Source: Candidatus Bacteroides intestinipullorum (GTDB taxonomy: Bacteria > Bacteroidota > Bacteroidia > Bacteroidales > Bacteroidaceae). From it: DNA of 33,006 nucleotides. The stretch is from assembly GCA_018883785.1 (NCBI GenBank), contig JAHLFO010000155.1, forward strand, positions 1 to 33,006, written 5' to 3'. Positions 15,664 through 22,918 of the stretch are shown here, in pieces; within the stretch, counting starts at the first letter, position 1, and each line of letters starts with the position of its first letter. A program made the translations under genes and the position numbers. Below the pieces are notes generated by a model. That model worked only from the letters and a program-made list of their open reading frames with translations. It did not search any database and was not told where the DNA came from.

Positions 15664-16659
15664 TCAAGGCACCTCTACTTTATTCAATATCATGCTAACG
15701 ATTTCGTCAGAAGTCAGGTTGCTGGCTTCGGCTTCGTAGGTCAAGCCGATACGATGGCGCAATACGTCGTGTGCCACGGCGCGTACATCTTCCGGAATGA
15801 CATAACCACGGCGCTTGATGAACGCATAGCTTCGTGCTGCCAATGCAAGGTTGATGGAAGCACGCGGAGAACCTCCGAATCCAATCATGCCCTTCAGTTC
15901 CTTCAAGTCATACTTCTCTGGATAGCGGGTGGCGAAAACGATGTCCACGATGTATTTCTCAATCTTCTCGTCCAAATAGACCTGACGCACCACTTTGCGG
16001 GCTTCAAGGATTTCGGAAGCTTTCAGGATAGGCTTGATGACAACCTTCTCTCCATTGATATTCTGGCGGATAATCTGCTTTTCTTCTTCCGGTTTGGGAT
16101 AGTCAATAATCACTTTCAACATGAAACGGTCCACCTGAGCTTCGGGTAACGGATAGGTTCCTTCCTGCTCAATGGGGTTTTGCGTAGCCATCACCAAGAA
16201 CGGTTCAGGCAGGCGGAATGTTTCATTTCCAATAGTCACCTGACGCTCCTGCATGGCCTCCAACAAAGCACTCTGCACTTTAGCCGGAGCACGGTTGATT
16301 TCATCGGCCAAAATGAAGTTTGCAAATACGGGACCTTTCTTCACTTGGAAAGTCTCGTCTTTCTGACTATATATCATGGTACCCATCACGTCGGCAGGCA
16401 ACAAATCCGGGGTAAACTGAATGCGGCTATATTGAGCATCAATCAGAGAGGCCAGCGTCTTGATGGCTAACGTCTTGGCCAGTCCGGGAACACCTTCCAG
16501 CAACACATGTCCATCTGATAAAAGTCCTATCAACAATGATTCTACCAAATGCTTCTGCCCCACGATGACCTGATCCATACCGGCAGTAATGTTCGTCACA
16601 AAAGCACTTTGCCTTTCAATCCGCTCGTTCAATTCACGGATATCAACTATTTCAGCCAT
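15664..16659 (-). CDS. moxR: MoxR family AAA+ ATPase
   Basis: First gene of the bat operon. The 331-residue protein has the Walker A motif GVPGLAKT (56-63), Walker B ILADEINRAP (116-125), sensor 1 region MATQNPIEQEGTYPLPEAQ, and the arginine-finger segment after VDRFMLK. The C-terminal lid domain is complete (GSPRASINLALAARSYAF). MoxR ATPases act as chaperones that mature or activate VWA-domain protein complexes, here presumably BatA and BatB. A clear promoter lies about 65-95 bp upstream of the ATG. Confidence 0.94.
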   Translation of the reverse strand: MAEIVDIRELNERIERQSAFVTNITAGMDQVIVGQKHLVESLLIGLLSDGHVLLEGVPGLAKTLAIKTLASLIDAQYSRIQFTPDLLPADVMGTMIYSQKDETFQVKKGPVFANFILADEINRAPAKVQSALLEAMQERQVTIGNETFRLPEPFLVMATQNPIEQEGTYPLPEAQVDRFMLKVIIDYPKPEEEKQIIRQNINGEKVVIKPILKASEILEARKVVRQVYLDEKIEKYIVDIVFATRYPEKYDLKELKGMIGFGGSPRASINLALAARSYAFIKRRGYVIPEDVRAVAHDVLRHRIGLTYEAEASNLTSDEIVSMILNKVEVP

Positions 16660-16722
16660 ATCAAATATAGTTTTAATGTTTTATTTATTGTTTACTTAAT
16701 TATTCTGTTCTTTTCGAGCGCC

Positions 16723-16753
16723 CAAAAGTACGGCAATAAAATAATCAAGCCAA
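16723..16753 (-). promoter_or_regulatory. Promoter of the moxR-bat operon
   Basis: On the minus strand the -33 element TTG is followed by 20 bp and the -7 element TACTTTTG (16723-16730), which fits the Bacteroidota consensus TAnnTTTG. It would give a leader of about 55 nt before moxR. The stretch 16754-16840 between here and the HU-like gene holds two small inverted repeats (AATCT..AGATT at 16780-16791 and TAAACT..AGTTTA at 16791-16812) and no gene. Confidence 0.75.
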
Positions 16754-16840
16754 CTAATATATATTAAAAAACAATGCAAAATCTTTAGATTAAACTACTT
16801 TCATAGAGTTTAGAAATTATGTAAACGCTACGTTTTGCAT

Positions 16841-16903
16841 GTCTTTCCTTCGCAAAGACGTCCTCTTTCCTTCGACAAGACATGCCTTAGTCCTCGGCGA
16901 GAC
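16841..16903. repeat. Decaying 22-bp-period hairpin array (locus D) at the end of the HU-like gene
   Basis: GTCTTT (16841-16846) and AAAGAC (16854-16859) pair perfectly around a 7-nt loop CCTTCGC. The next unit has the loop CCTTCGA at 16869-16875 but only four paired bases (TCTT with AAGA). The third (loop TCCTCGG, 16891-16897) is degenerate. TCTTTCC recurs at 16842 and 16864; the right-arm GAC ends at 16859, 16881 and 16903, always 22 bp apart. The third unit lies inside the last codons (PVRSLAED) and stop of the membrane-anchored HU gene. Confidence 0.75.
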
Positions 16904-17672
16904 TTCTGACCGGCGTTTGCGAAGAAATCAGCAGGATGGAATCATTGCGAATACGCGATTTCTTACCCTTATCGTTTACTAAGGAATCATCAGACAGAGT
17001 AGGAAGAGTTTCCTGTATGTGTGGATTCCCTGCATTTTCATTCTCTAACTCTTGCCAGAAACCTCCTTCAGCCATCCGAGAACGATTCATAAAAAAGAAG
17101 ATGCACCCCAACAAAATTAAGAGCAATATCACCAAGGTAATGTATAATTTAATGGATGATTTGTGGACAGGCATAGCTACTTCCTGACTAAGCATTTGCA
17201 CTTTCTCCCTTGCGGTTTCTTTATTCAATTCATCCAGGTCGGTATTCTCATCGGGTACAGCCTCACTTTGATTTGCGGGGAAAAGTTCTTCCATTAACTT
17301 TTCCTCATCAGGCATTTGCTTGTCCTCATTCTTATCGTCAAAAACGGTATTTTCATTCAGAATCACCGTCTCAAAATGAGCAAAAGGTTTATTTATCGTG
17401 TCCCTGAGCGTAGCATCCGACGTGAAAGACACCTTCGTATATCGAGGAATTTCAAATCGCTCTTTTGTATTGATATTCATACTTTCCCGAGCGTCTACTT
17501 CTATCAGCTTGAAAACGCCAAGTCCCTTTATCTTGACATATTTGTCTCGCTCCAATGCAGTCTCTATCAACGAGAAGAATTCCCTGATAAGAGCATCCGC
17601 ATTTTCCTTGGACAGCGCATGTTGGGAGACAAGCAAGTTGGACAGGTCTTGTATGTTTATCCTATCATTCAT
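16887..17672 (-). CDS. HU-family DNA-binding domain with a transmembrane anchor
   Basis: A 261-residue protein whose first 95 residues form an HU/IHF-type DNA-binding domain (KYVKIKGLGVFKL at 44-56, RYTKVSFTSDATLRDTIN at 77-94, the latter in place of the usual PGK-like arm end). An acidic linker follows (about 100-165), then one membrane helix (174-195, ITLVILLLILLGCIFFF) and a polar tail. The likely topology puts the HU domain in the cytoplasm, tethering DNA at the inner membrane. It starts 26 bp after the small HU gene, so the two are probably an operon pair and could form heterodimers. Its last codons run into a hairpin array. Confidence 0.85.
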   Translation of the reverse strand: MNDRINIQDLSNLLVSQHALSKENADALIREFFSLIETALERDKYVKIKGLGVFKLIEVDARESMNINTKERFEIPRYTKVSFTSDATLRDTINKPFAHFETVILNENTVFDDKNEDKQMPDEEKLMEELFPANQSEAVPDENTDLDELNKETAREKVQMLSQEVAMPVHKSSIKLYITLVILLLILLGCIFFFMNRSRMAEGGFWQELENENAGNPHIQETLPTLSDDSLVNDKGKKSRIRNDSILLISSQTPVRSLAED

Positions 17673-17698
17673 AAGTTATTTGAAATCACTCCAAGACC

Positions 17699-17971
17699 TT
17701 ATTTGAATTTATCCTTTAACGATGCGCTAGGTTTATAGGAAAGCACCAACTTGGGAGGCACCAACATGCGCTGCTTAGAAACTGGATTGACAGAGATGCG
17801 TTCAACCTTTTTCTTCACTTCGAATGTGCCGAATCCTTGTATGTATATGGCATTCCCATCCTCCAATTGATGAGTCATCTCGGAGAGCAACAGTGCCACC
17901 CAATCTGACGTTTCCTTGGAAGAACGCCCCAATTTGCCGGATAATTCCGCTATAAAATCTTTATTATTCAT
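17699..17971 (-). CDS. HU family DNA-binding protein
   Basis: A standard-length 90-residue HU-like nucleoid protein: N-terminal helices (MNNKDFIAELSGKLGRSSKE), the core GFGTFEVKKK, and a C-terminal DNA-contacting region VNPVSKQRMLVPPKLVLSY. In classical HU the arm reads RNPxTG; here NPVSKQ replaces it, a common variant in Bacteroidota paralogues. HU dimers bend DNA. It lies between rimO (34-bp gap) and the membrane-anchored HU gene (26-bp gap), all on the minus strand, so transcription may be shared with rimO and ftsY. Confidence 0.93.
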   Translation of the reverse strand: MNNKDFIAELSGKLGRSSKETSDWVALLLSEMTHQLEDGNAIYIQGFGTFEVKKKVERISVNPVSKQRMLVPPKLVLSYKPSASLKDKFK

Positions 17972-18005
17972 GGCCCGCTCGATGAATGTTCAGCCTACAA
18001 TGGAT

Positions 18006-19310
18006 TCAGACGATAACTTGCCCATATAAATCGTAATCCTCCGCATCCACAATTCTCACCTGATAAAATTCTCCGATATGAAGGCGTAGAGAATTTTCGC
18101 ATGCTATCAAAATCTCCGGATCAACCTCGGGCGAATCAAACTCACTACGTCCTACATAATAATCTCCTTCTTTTCGATCGATAATCACTCTTATCTGCTG
18201 GCCAACTTTAGCTGCACTCAATTCGGCCGATATTTCTTGCTGGATGCCCATCAATTCATCTAAACGCTTTTGCTTAACTTCCGGAGATACGTCATCTGCA
18301 TAATGCAAAGCTGAATAAGTGCCCTCTTCTTCCGAATAGGCGAAAGCACCCATTCTATCAAAACGCACCTTGCGGACAAAGTCTTTCAATTCCTCAAAAT
18401 CAGCTTCGGTTTCCCCAGGAAAACCAACCATCAATGTGGTTCTTAGGTGAATGCCGGGTACCTCCTGGCGAAATTGCTCAATCAGTCGATACGTCTCTTC
18501 CTTCGTCACATGGCGATGCATACGCCCCAACACATTATCACTGATATGCTGTAGAGCGATGTCCATGTATTTGCATACATTGGGACGCTCACGCATCACA
18601 CGCAACAGTTCCATCGGGAAGTGAGCCGGATAGGCATAGTGCAGACGAATCCACTCCACGCCGGGGATATCGGACATCCTCTCAATCAACTCGGGCAAGG
18701 CTTGCCGTTTATATAGATCTACACCATAATAAGTCAATTCTTGAGCAATGACTTGAAATTCCTTTACTCCACAACTAACCAAATACCGTACTTCGTCCAG
18801 AATTTCTTCCATCGGACGCGATACATGTTTGCCCGTGATAATAGGTATGGCACAATAGGCGCATGTACGGTCACATCCTTCCGATATCTTCAGATAAGCA
18901 TAATGTGCAGGAGTCGTCAACGAACGCTCAATGTGAAGTTCCTCGTCATAATGCTTGCCAAGGTCTTCCAGAAGCTCCTTCCAATTAAACTTCCCGTAAA
19001 ACTTATCCACTTGGGGTATTTCCACGGAAAGCTCTTTCAGATAGCGCTCAGAAAGACACCCCATGACATAGAGCTTCTTGAGGTGTCCCTCCTCCTTGGC
19101 TTGGGCAAACTCCAATATCATATTGATGGACTCTTCTTTGGCATCTCCAATAAATCCGCACGTATTGATAACGGCTATTTCTCCCTTGGGATGTTCAGCA
19201 TCGTGAGTCACATAAAATCCCGATGCCTCCAATTGACGCTTCAAACGCTCCGAATCCACCAAGTTCTTGGAGCAACCCAACGTGATGATATCTATAGTGC
19301 TATGCTTCAT
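18006..19310 (-). CDS. rimO: Ribosomal protein S12 methylthiotransferase RimO
   Basis: RimO adds a methylthio group to the conserved aspartate of ribosomal protein S12. The 434-residue protein has the UPF0004 domain with three cluster cysteines (Cys13 in TLGCSKN, Cys51 in INTCGF, Cys85 in VMGCLSE), the radical-SAM motif CDRTCAYC (146-153), and a C-terminal TRAM domain. TLGCSKNLVDSE near the N-terminus distinguishes RimO from MiaB. The start overlaps the ftsY stop by 4 bp (ATGA type), showing translational coupling. Length is normal. Confidence 0.96.
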   Translation of the reverse strand: MKHSTIDIITLGCSKNLVDSERLKRQLEASGFYVTHDAEHPKGEIAVINTCGFIGDAKEESINMILEFAQAKEEGHLKKLYVMGCLSERYLKELSVEIPQVDKFYGKFNWKELLEDLGKHYDEELHIERSLTTPAHYAYLKISEGCDRTCAYCAIPIITGKHVSRPMEEILDEVRYLVSCGVKEFQVIAQELTYYGVDLYKRQALPELIERMSDIPGVEWIRLHYAYPAHFPMELLRVMRERPNVCKYMDIALQHISDNVLGRMHRHVTKEETYRLIEQFRQEVPGIHLRTTLMVGFPGETEADFEELKDFVRKVRFDRMGAFAYSEEEGTYSALHYADDVSPEVKQKRLDELMGIQQEISAELSAAKVGQQIRVIIDRKEGDYYVGRSEFDSPEVDPEILIACENSLRLHIGEFYQVRIVDAEDYDLYGQVIV

Positions 19311-20266
19311 TTAGTATCTCCAAACAATGAATCGACAAACTCTTTCTTGCGGAAGACTTGCAAATCCTCCATGCCTTCGCCTAAACCGATATACTTCACC
19401 GGTATTTTGAATTGATCGGAAATGCCAATCACCACACCTCCTTTGGCTGTGCCATCCAATTTAGTCACCGCCATGGAGGTAACTTCTGTGGCCAGCGTGA
19501 ATTGCTTGGCTTGTTCGAAAGCATTTTGTCCCGTCGAACCGTCCAATACCAACAAGACTTCATGCGGAGCTTCGGGCACCACCTTCTTCATCACATTCTT
19601 TATCTTGGTCAATTCATTCATCAAGCCTATTTTATTATGGAGACGTCCGGCCGTATCTATGATGACCACATCAATTTTATTGGCCACAGCAGAACTCAAC
19701 GTGTCAAAAGCCACCGACGCAGGATCGGCCCCCATCTTTTGCTTGATGACCGGGACTCCCACACGTTCACCCCAGATCATCAGTTGCTCCACAGCTGCCG
19801 CCCGGAAAGTATCTGCTGCACCCAAGCAAACAGACTTACCCGCTTTCTTAAACTGATAAGCCAGCTTGCCAATCGTCGTGGTTTTTCCTACACCATTAAC
19901 ACCTACCACCATGATGACGTAGGGCTGCTTTCCGGCAGGAATATCAAAATCATCCGCATCAACCGAATTGTTCTCCGTAAGTAAAGCAGATATCTCGTCG
20001 CGCAAAATTCTGTTCAGCTCTTGCGTATTCATATATTTGTCTGCAGCGACGCGCTTCTCTATGCGTTCGATAATCTTCAGCGTTGTCTCCACGCCCACAT
20101 CCGAAGTAATCAATACTTCCTCCAAATTATCCAGCACTTCGTCATCCACCTTGGACTTTCCAGCAATAGCGCGTGCAATTTTCCCAAACACGCTTTCTTT
20201 GGTCTTGGACAATCCCTTGTCTAATGTTTCTTTCTTTTCCTTAGAGAAAAAACTAAATATTCCCAT
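19307..20266 (-). CDS. ftsY: Signal recognition particle receptor FtsY
   Basis: FtsY is the membrane-associated GTPase that docks SRP-ribosome complexes at the translocon. The 319-residue protein has the N domain (about 10-100), then the SRP-GTPase motifs: G1 GVNGVGKTT (122-130), DTFRAAAVEQL (152-162), DTAGR (204-208) and TKLDGTAKGG (268-277). The acidic A domain of E. coli is reduced to a short basic N-terminus (MGIFSFFSKEKKE), the usual form in Bacteroidota. It has its own promoter and is separated from the upstream ribosomal genes by a terminator. Confidence 0.96.
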   Translation of the reverse strand: MGIFSFFSKEKKETLDKGLSKTKESVFGKIARAIAGKSKVDDEVLDNLEEVLITSDVGVETTLKIIERIEKRVAADKYMNTQELNRILRDEISALLTENNSVDADDFDIPAGKQPYVIMVVGVNGVGKTTTIGKLAYQFKKAGKSVCLGAADTFRAAAVEQLMIWGERVGVPVIKQKMGADPASVAFDTLSSAVANKIDVVIIDTAGRLHNKIGLMNELTKIKNVMKKVVPEAPHEVLLVLDGSTGQNAFEQAKQFTLATEVTSMAVTKLDGTAKGGVVIGISDQFKIPVKYIGLGEGMEDLQVFRKKEFVDSLFGDTK

Positions 20267-20298
20267 CTCGTTGTGGTTTATAATAAGACATTATGCTA

Positions 20299-20330
20299 CA
20301 AAGGTATAATAAAACTGACAGAAAATGAAA
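20299..20330 (-). promoter_or_regulatory. Promoter of ftsY
   Basis: On the minus strand TTTC (20327-20330), a 20-bp spacer and TACCTTTG (20299-20306) fit the Bacteroidota -33/-7 pattern. The leader to the ftsY ATG would be about 25 nt. Confidence 0.65.
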
Positions 20331-20350
20331 GATTCATTCATTTTTCCTTC

Positions 20351-20393
20351 AAAAAAAGAGCCCCTTATCAGCTCTTTGCCAATAAGGGGACTC
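20351..20393 (-). terminator. Intrinsic terminator of the rpmB-rpmG-DUF4295 operon
   Basis: Read on the minus strand, GAG-T-CCCCTTAT pairs with ATAAGGGG-CTC (20358-20393; one bulged base) and is followed directly by seven T residues (20351-20357). It lies about 30 nt after the DUF4295 stop and just upstream of the ftsY promoter, so it insulates the two units. Confidence 0.9.
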
Positions 20394-20423
20394 ATAATCA
20401 ATAGTATCCAAATGTACTTTTTC

Positions 20424-20582
20424 TTATTTCTTGAAAAAGTCTTGTACTTTTTCATTAGCTACCATCTGTTCATCAAAGATGTAAGCACCAGTCTTCGGAG
20501 ACTTCACCATCTTGATAACCTTGGTATATGCACGACCCTCCTTGGAACCTTCGTGCAAGCTTGCAACTGTTTTCTTTGCCAT
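20424..20582 (-). CDS. DUF4295 family small basic protein
   Basis: A 52-residue frame starting MAKKTVASLHEGSKEGRAYT and ending KVQDFFKK. It is very short but clearly coding: it starts 21 bp after rpmG, has strong Lys-rich composition, and matches the DUF4295 proteins that follow rpmB and rpmG in Bacteroidota. The location suggests a ribosome-associated protein specific to the phylum, but no function is established to my knowledge. The operon terminator follows it. Confidence 0.9.
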   Translation of the reverse strand: MAKKTVASLHEGSKEGRAYTKVIKMVKSPKTGAYIFDEQMVANEKVQDFFKK

Positions 20583-20603
20583 AGACGGTTATCTTTTTTT
20601 TAA

Positions 20604-20792
20604 TTACTTAATTTCTCTGTGGATTGTCACTCTTTTCAGGATAGGATTGTACTTCTTCAGCTCCAATCTTTCCGTCGTATTCTTTCTGTTCTTGGTCGTG
20701 ATATAACGAGAAGTACCCGGCATGCCGCTATCCTTGTGCTCAGTGCACTCCAAAATCACTTGTACTCTATTGCCTTTAGTTTTCTTTGCCAT
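20604..20792 (-). CDS. rpmG: 50S ribosomal protein L33
   Basis: A 62-residue basic protein of L33 type: [38 protein letters not shown] and [10 protein letters not shown] are the conserved blocks. Only one cysteine is present (Cys16), so this is the zinc-free form, lacking the paired CxxC motifs. It lies 22 bp after rpmB and 21 bp before the DUF4295 gene. Confidence 0.97.
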   Translation of the reverse strand: MAKKTKGNRVQVILECTEHKDSGMPGTSRYITTKNRKNTTERLELKKYNPILKRVTIHREIK

Positions 20793-20814
20793 CTTTCGTA
20801 ATCTCCTCTATTTT

Positions 20815-21075
20815 TTAGCCGATAACTTTAATGCTCTTCCAATCGCAATAGCCTTTGGCCACTGCTTCTTTCAGAGCTGCATCCAAGCCTTTCTTGTTAA
20901 TAACACGCAAGCCGTTAGCGCAAATGCTAAGGCTGATCCAGCAATCTTGCTCAACGTAGTAGAATTTCTTCGTAAACAAGTTCACATCGAAAGTACGTTT
21001 GGTTCTTCTTTTTGAATGTGAAACATTGTTGCCAATCATGGCTTTCTTTCCGGTAATTTGACAAATCTTCGACAT
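20815..21075 (-). CDS. rpmB: 50S ribosomal protein L28
   Basis: An 86-residue L28: [20 protein letters not shown] followed by [13 protein letters not shown], and [13 protein letters not shown] toward the C-terminus. It is the first gene of the rpmB-rpmG-DUF4295 operon, with a promoter 49 bp or more upstream. Cysteines are few and do not form the paired zinc ribbon found in some L28 proteins. Confidence 0.97.
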   Translation of the reverse strand: MSKICQITGKKAMIGNNVSHSKRRTKRTFDVNLFTKKFYYVEQDCWISLSICANGLRVINKKGLDAALKEAVAKGYCDWKSIKVIG

Positions 21076-21123
21076 CTCTATCTTTTTTTATAGTTTCAAT
21101 CTGATGTTTATTTCAAACAGAGC

Positions 21124-21155
21124 GCAAAGTAAGTACTTTTATTGTTAATATACAA
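21124..21155 (-). promoter_or_regulatory. Promoter of the rpmB operon
   Basis: On the minus strand TTG (21153-21155), a 21-bp spacer and TACTTTGC (21124-21131) resemble the Bacteroidota promoter, with one T fewer than TAnnTTTG. The remaining gap up to the cinA stop (21156-21330) holds no gene or convincing terminator that I can see. Confidence 0.55.
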
Positions 21156-21330
21156 GCTTTTCCCAAAATAATTCATTGCATAATAGCATTTTCCCTTCAT
21201 TTCATGGAAAATATAACTTCCTTTTACGTTCTCATCCTTGTTTTTAAGTGGATTTTGGCAGCAACAAGATAACAGGATGCTTATCAGGCAGGTGGCAACG
21301 GTTTCTCACCCTGGATTTCAAAGACTTTTG

Positions 21331-21813
21331 TCATTGGGTTTGGATTTGCTCCAGTTCCGAGCAAAGCATCGCAAGGACATCCTGAATAGTCCGCTTCACA
21401 TTTTCAATCCTGCCCAAATCGCCTTTCTCTTTTCGGGTAACAATTTTATCCCTGCACGCCACAGCCATCCAGATGGTTCCCACAGGTTTTTCAAGGGTAC
21501 CTCCACCCGGCCCTGCTATTCCCGATGTGGCTACGGCGCATTCCGTTTTCAGCGCTTCCATTGCTCCTTTTGCCATTTCAATAACCGTTTCGCGGCTTAC
21601 GGCTCCATACTTTTCCAATGTCTGAGGCGAGACGTGAAGAAGATTCATTTTCACCTCGTTTGAATAGGCCACAATCCCCCCCTTGAAATAAGAAGAGCTT
21701 CCGGGCACCGAAGTTATTAATGCCGCAATACCTCCACCCGTGCAACTTTCTGCGGTAGAGAGAGTCATTCCTTTATCTTTAAGGCATTCACCTATCTTTT
21801 CTTCTATCCTCAT
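21331..21813 (-). CDS. pncC: CinA C-terminal-type nicotinamide-nucleotide amidase
   Basis: A 160-residue single-domain protein of the CinA C-terminal family, which deamidates NMN to nicotinic acid mononucleotide and so recycles pyridine nucleotides. Key blocks are [18 protein letters not shown] (17-34, with the catalytic-site serine region), [23 protein letters not shown] and [12 protein letters not shown]. The N-terminal MoCF-like domain of full CinA is absent. It starts 14 bp after tsaD and is probably co-transcribed with it. Confidence 0.9.
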   Translation of the reverse strand: MRIEEKIGECLKDKGMTLSTAESCTGGGIAALITSVPGSSSYFKGGIVAYSNEVKMNLLHVSPQTLEKYGAVSRETVIEMAKGAMEALKTECAVATSGIAGPGGGTLEKPVGTIWMAVACRDKIVTRKEKGDLGRIENVKRTIQDVLAMLCSELEQIQTQ

Positions 21814-21827
21814 TGCACCTATTTATA

Positions 21828-22847
21828 TTATAGAGAGACGCGCGAATAGGCCGGTGCATCCATCGGACAGAAATCCTTGTCCTGATATTTAAAATACCCC
21901 GTGATGGCTATCATGGCTGCATTATCCGTCGTATAACTGAATTTAGGGATGAAAATATCCCACCCATATTTCTCTGCGTGTTCGCGGAAAGCATTGCGCA
22001 GCCCGTTATTGGCAGATACTCCTCCAGCAACGGCCACTTCCTTGATATGATATTGTTTTGCCGCCTTGCGCAATTTGTCCATCAGGATATCCACGATTGT
22101 TGCTTCAAGCGAAGCCGCCAAATCCGTCTTGTGATGCTCGATGAAATCGGGATCTTCTTTGATCCACTCGCGTAGGGAGTAAAGGAAAGAAGTCTTCAAA
22201 CCGCTGAAACTATAATCCAATCCCGGGATATATGGTTTGCTGAAAACAAAAGCTTTGGGATTTCCCTGGCGGGCCAGCTTGTCTATGATGGGGCCTCCGG
22301 GATAGCCCAATCCCATTACCTTGGAACACTTATCGATAGCCTCTCCGGCGGCATCGTCGATGGTTTGGCCCAGTATTTCCATGTCGTTATAGGCTTTCAC
22401 CAAGATTATCTGCGAGTTCCCTCCTGATACCAACAAGCACAAGAAAGGGAAATGGGGTTGACGGTTTTCCTCGCCTTCTACTTTAATAAAGTGTGCTAAC
22501 ACATGTCCGGTCAGGTGATTGACATCAATCATGGGGATACCCAAGGAGCGAGCAAATCCTTTTGCAAAAGATACTCCCACCAATAAAGAACCCATTAAGC
22601 CGGGACCGCGTGTGAAGGCCACCGCGCTCAATTCTTCCTTCGCCACTCCCGCGCGTTTCAAAGCTTCATGAACCACAGGAACTATGTTTTGCTGGTGGGC
22701 GCGCGAAGCCAACTCCGGCACTACCCCGCCGTATGCTTCGTGAACAGCCTGGCTGGCAACGACATTCGACAACAAATAGCCATCGCGCACGACTGCCGCC
22801 GAGGTATCATCACAAGAAGATTCGATTCCCAATATCAGTGTACTCAT
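21828..22847 (-). CDS. tsaD: tRNA threonylcarbamoyladenosine transferase TsaD
   Basis: TsaD transfers the threonylcarbamoyl group to A37 of ANN-decoding tRNAs. The 339-residue ASKHA-fold protein shows ILGIESSCDDTSAAVV (5-20), the metal-binding HLTGH (111-115; His111 and His115), LVSGGNSQI, and the C-terminal TTDNAAMIA carrying the third metal-ligand aspartate. Length is normal. It is divergent from tamB and upstream of the cinA-type gene. Confidence 0.96.
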   Translation of the reverse strand: MSTLILGIESSCDDTSAAVVRDGYLLSNVVASQAVHEAYGGVVPELASRAHQQNIVPVVHEALKRAGVAKEELSAVAFTRGPGLMGSLLVGVSFAKGFARSLGIPMIDVNHLTGHVLAHFIKVEGEENRQPHFPFLCLLVSGGNSQIILVKAYNDMEILGQTIDDAAGEAIDKCSKVMGLGYPGGPIIDKLARQGNPKAFVFSKPYIPGLDYSFSGLKTSFLYSLREWIKEDPDFIEHHKTDLAASLEATIVDILMDKLRKAAKQYHIKEVAVAGGVSANNGLRNAFREHAEKYGWDIFIPKFSYTTDNAAMIAITGYFKYQDKDFCPMDAPAYSRVSL

Positions 22848-22869
22848 ATAATTTTGCTTTAATTTGGCG

Positions 22870-22877
22870 CAAAAATA
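22870..22877 (-). promoter_or_regulatory. Candidate -7 element for tsaD
   Basis: TATTTTTG on the minus strand fits TAnnTTTG and lies 23 bp before the tsaD ATG. The -33 element is weak (TGTT about 19 bp away), so the call rests mainly on the -7 match and position. Confidence 0.45.
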
Positions 22878-22910
22878 ATGATAAAAGTAGATTTATAACA
22901 TATTATTTGC

Positions 22911-22918
22911 TATTTTTG
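22911..22918 (+). promoter_or_regulatory. Candidate -7 element for tamB
   Basis: TATTTTTG on the plus strand fits TAnnTTTG in the divergent gap to tsaD. If real, transcription starts near 22925 and translation must begin downstream of that, where the frame has no ATG until 23009. No good -33 element is visible. Confidence 0.4.

Noticed and set aside
22733..22918. N-terminal extension of TamB from the ATG at 22733
   Set aside because: It overlaps the tsaD 5' end and the divergent promoter gap, and the residues do not resemble a signal anchor.
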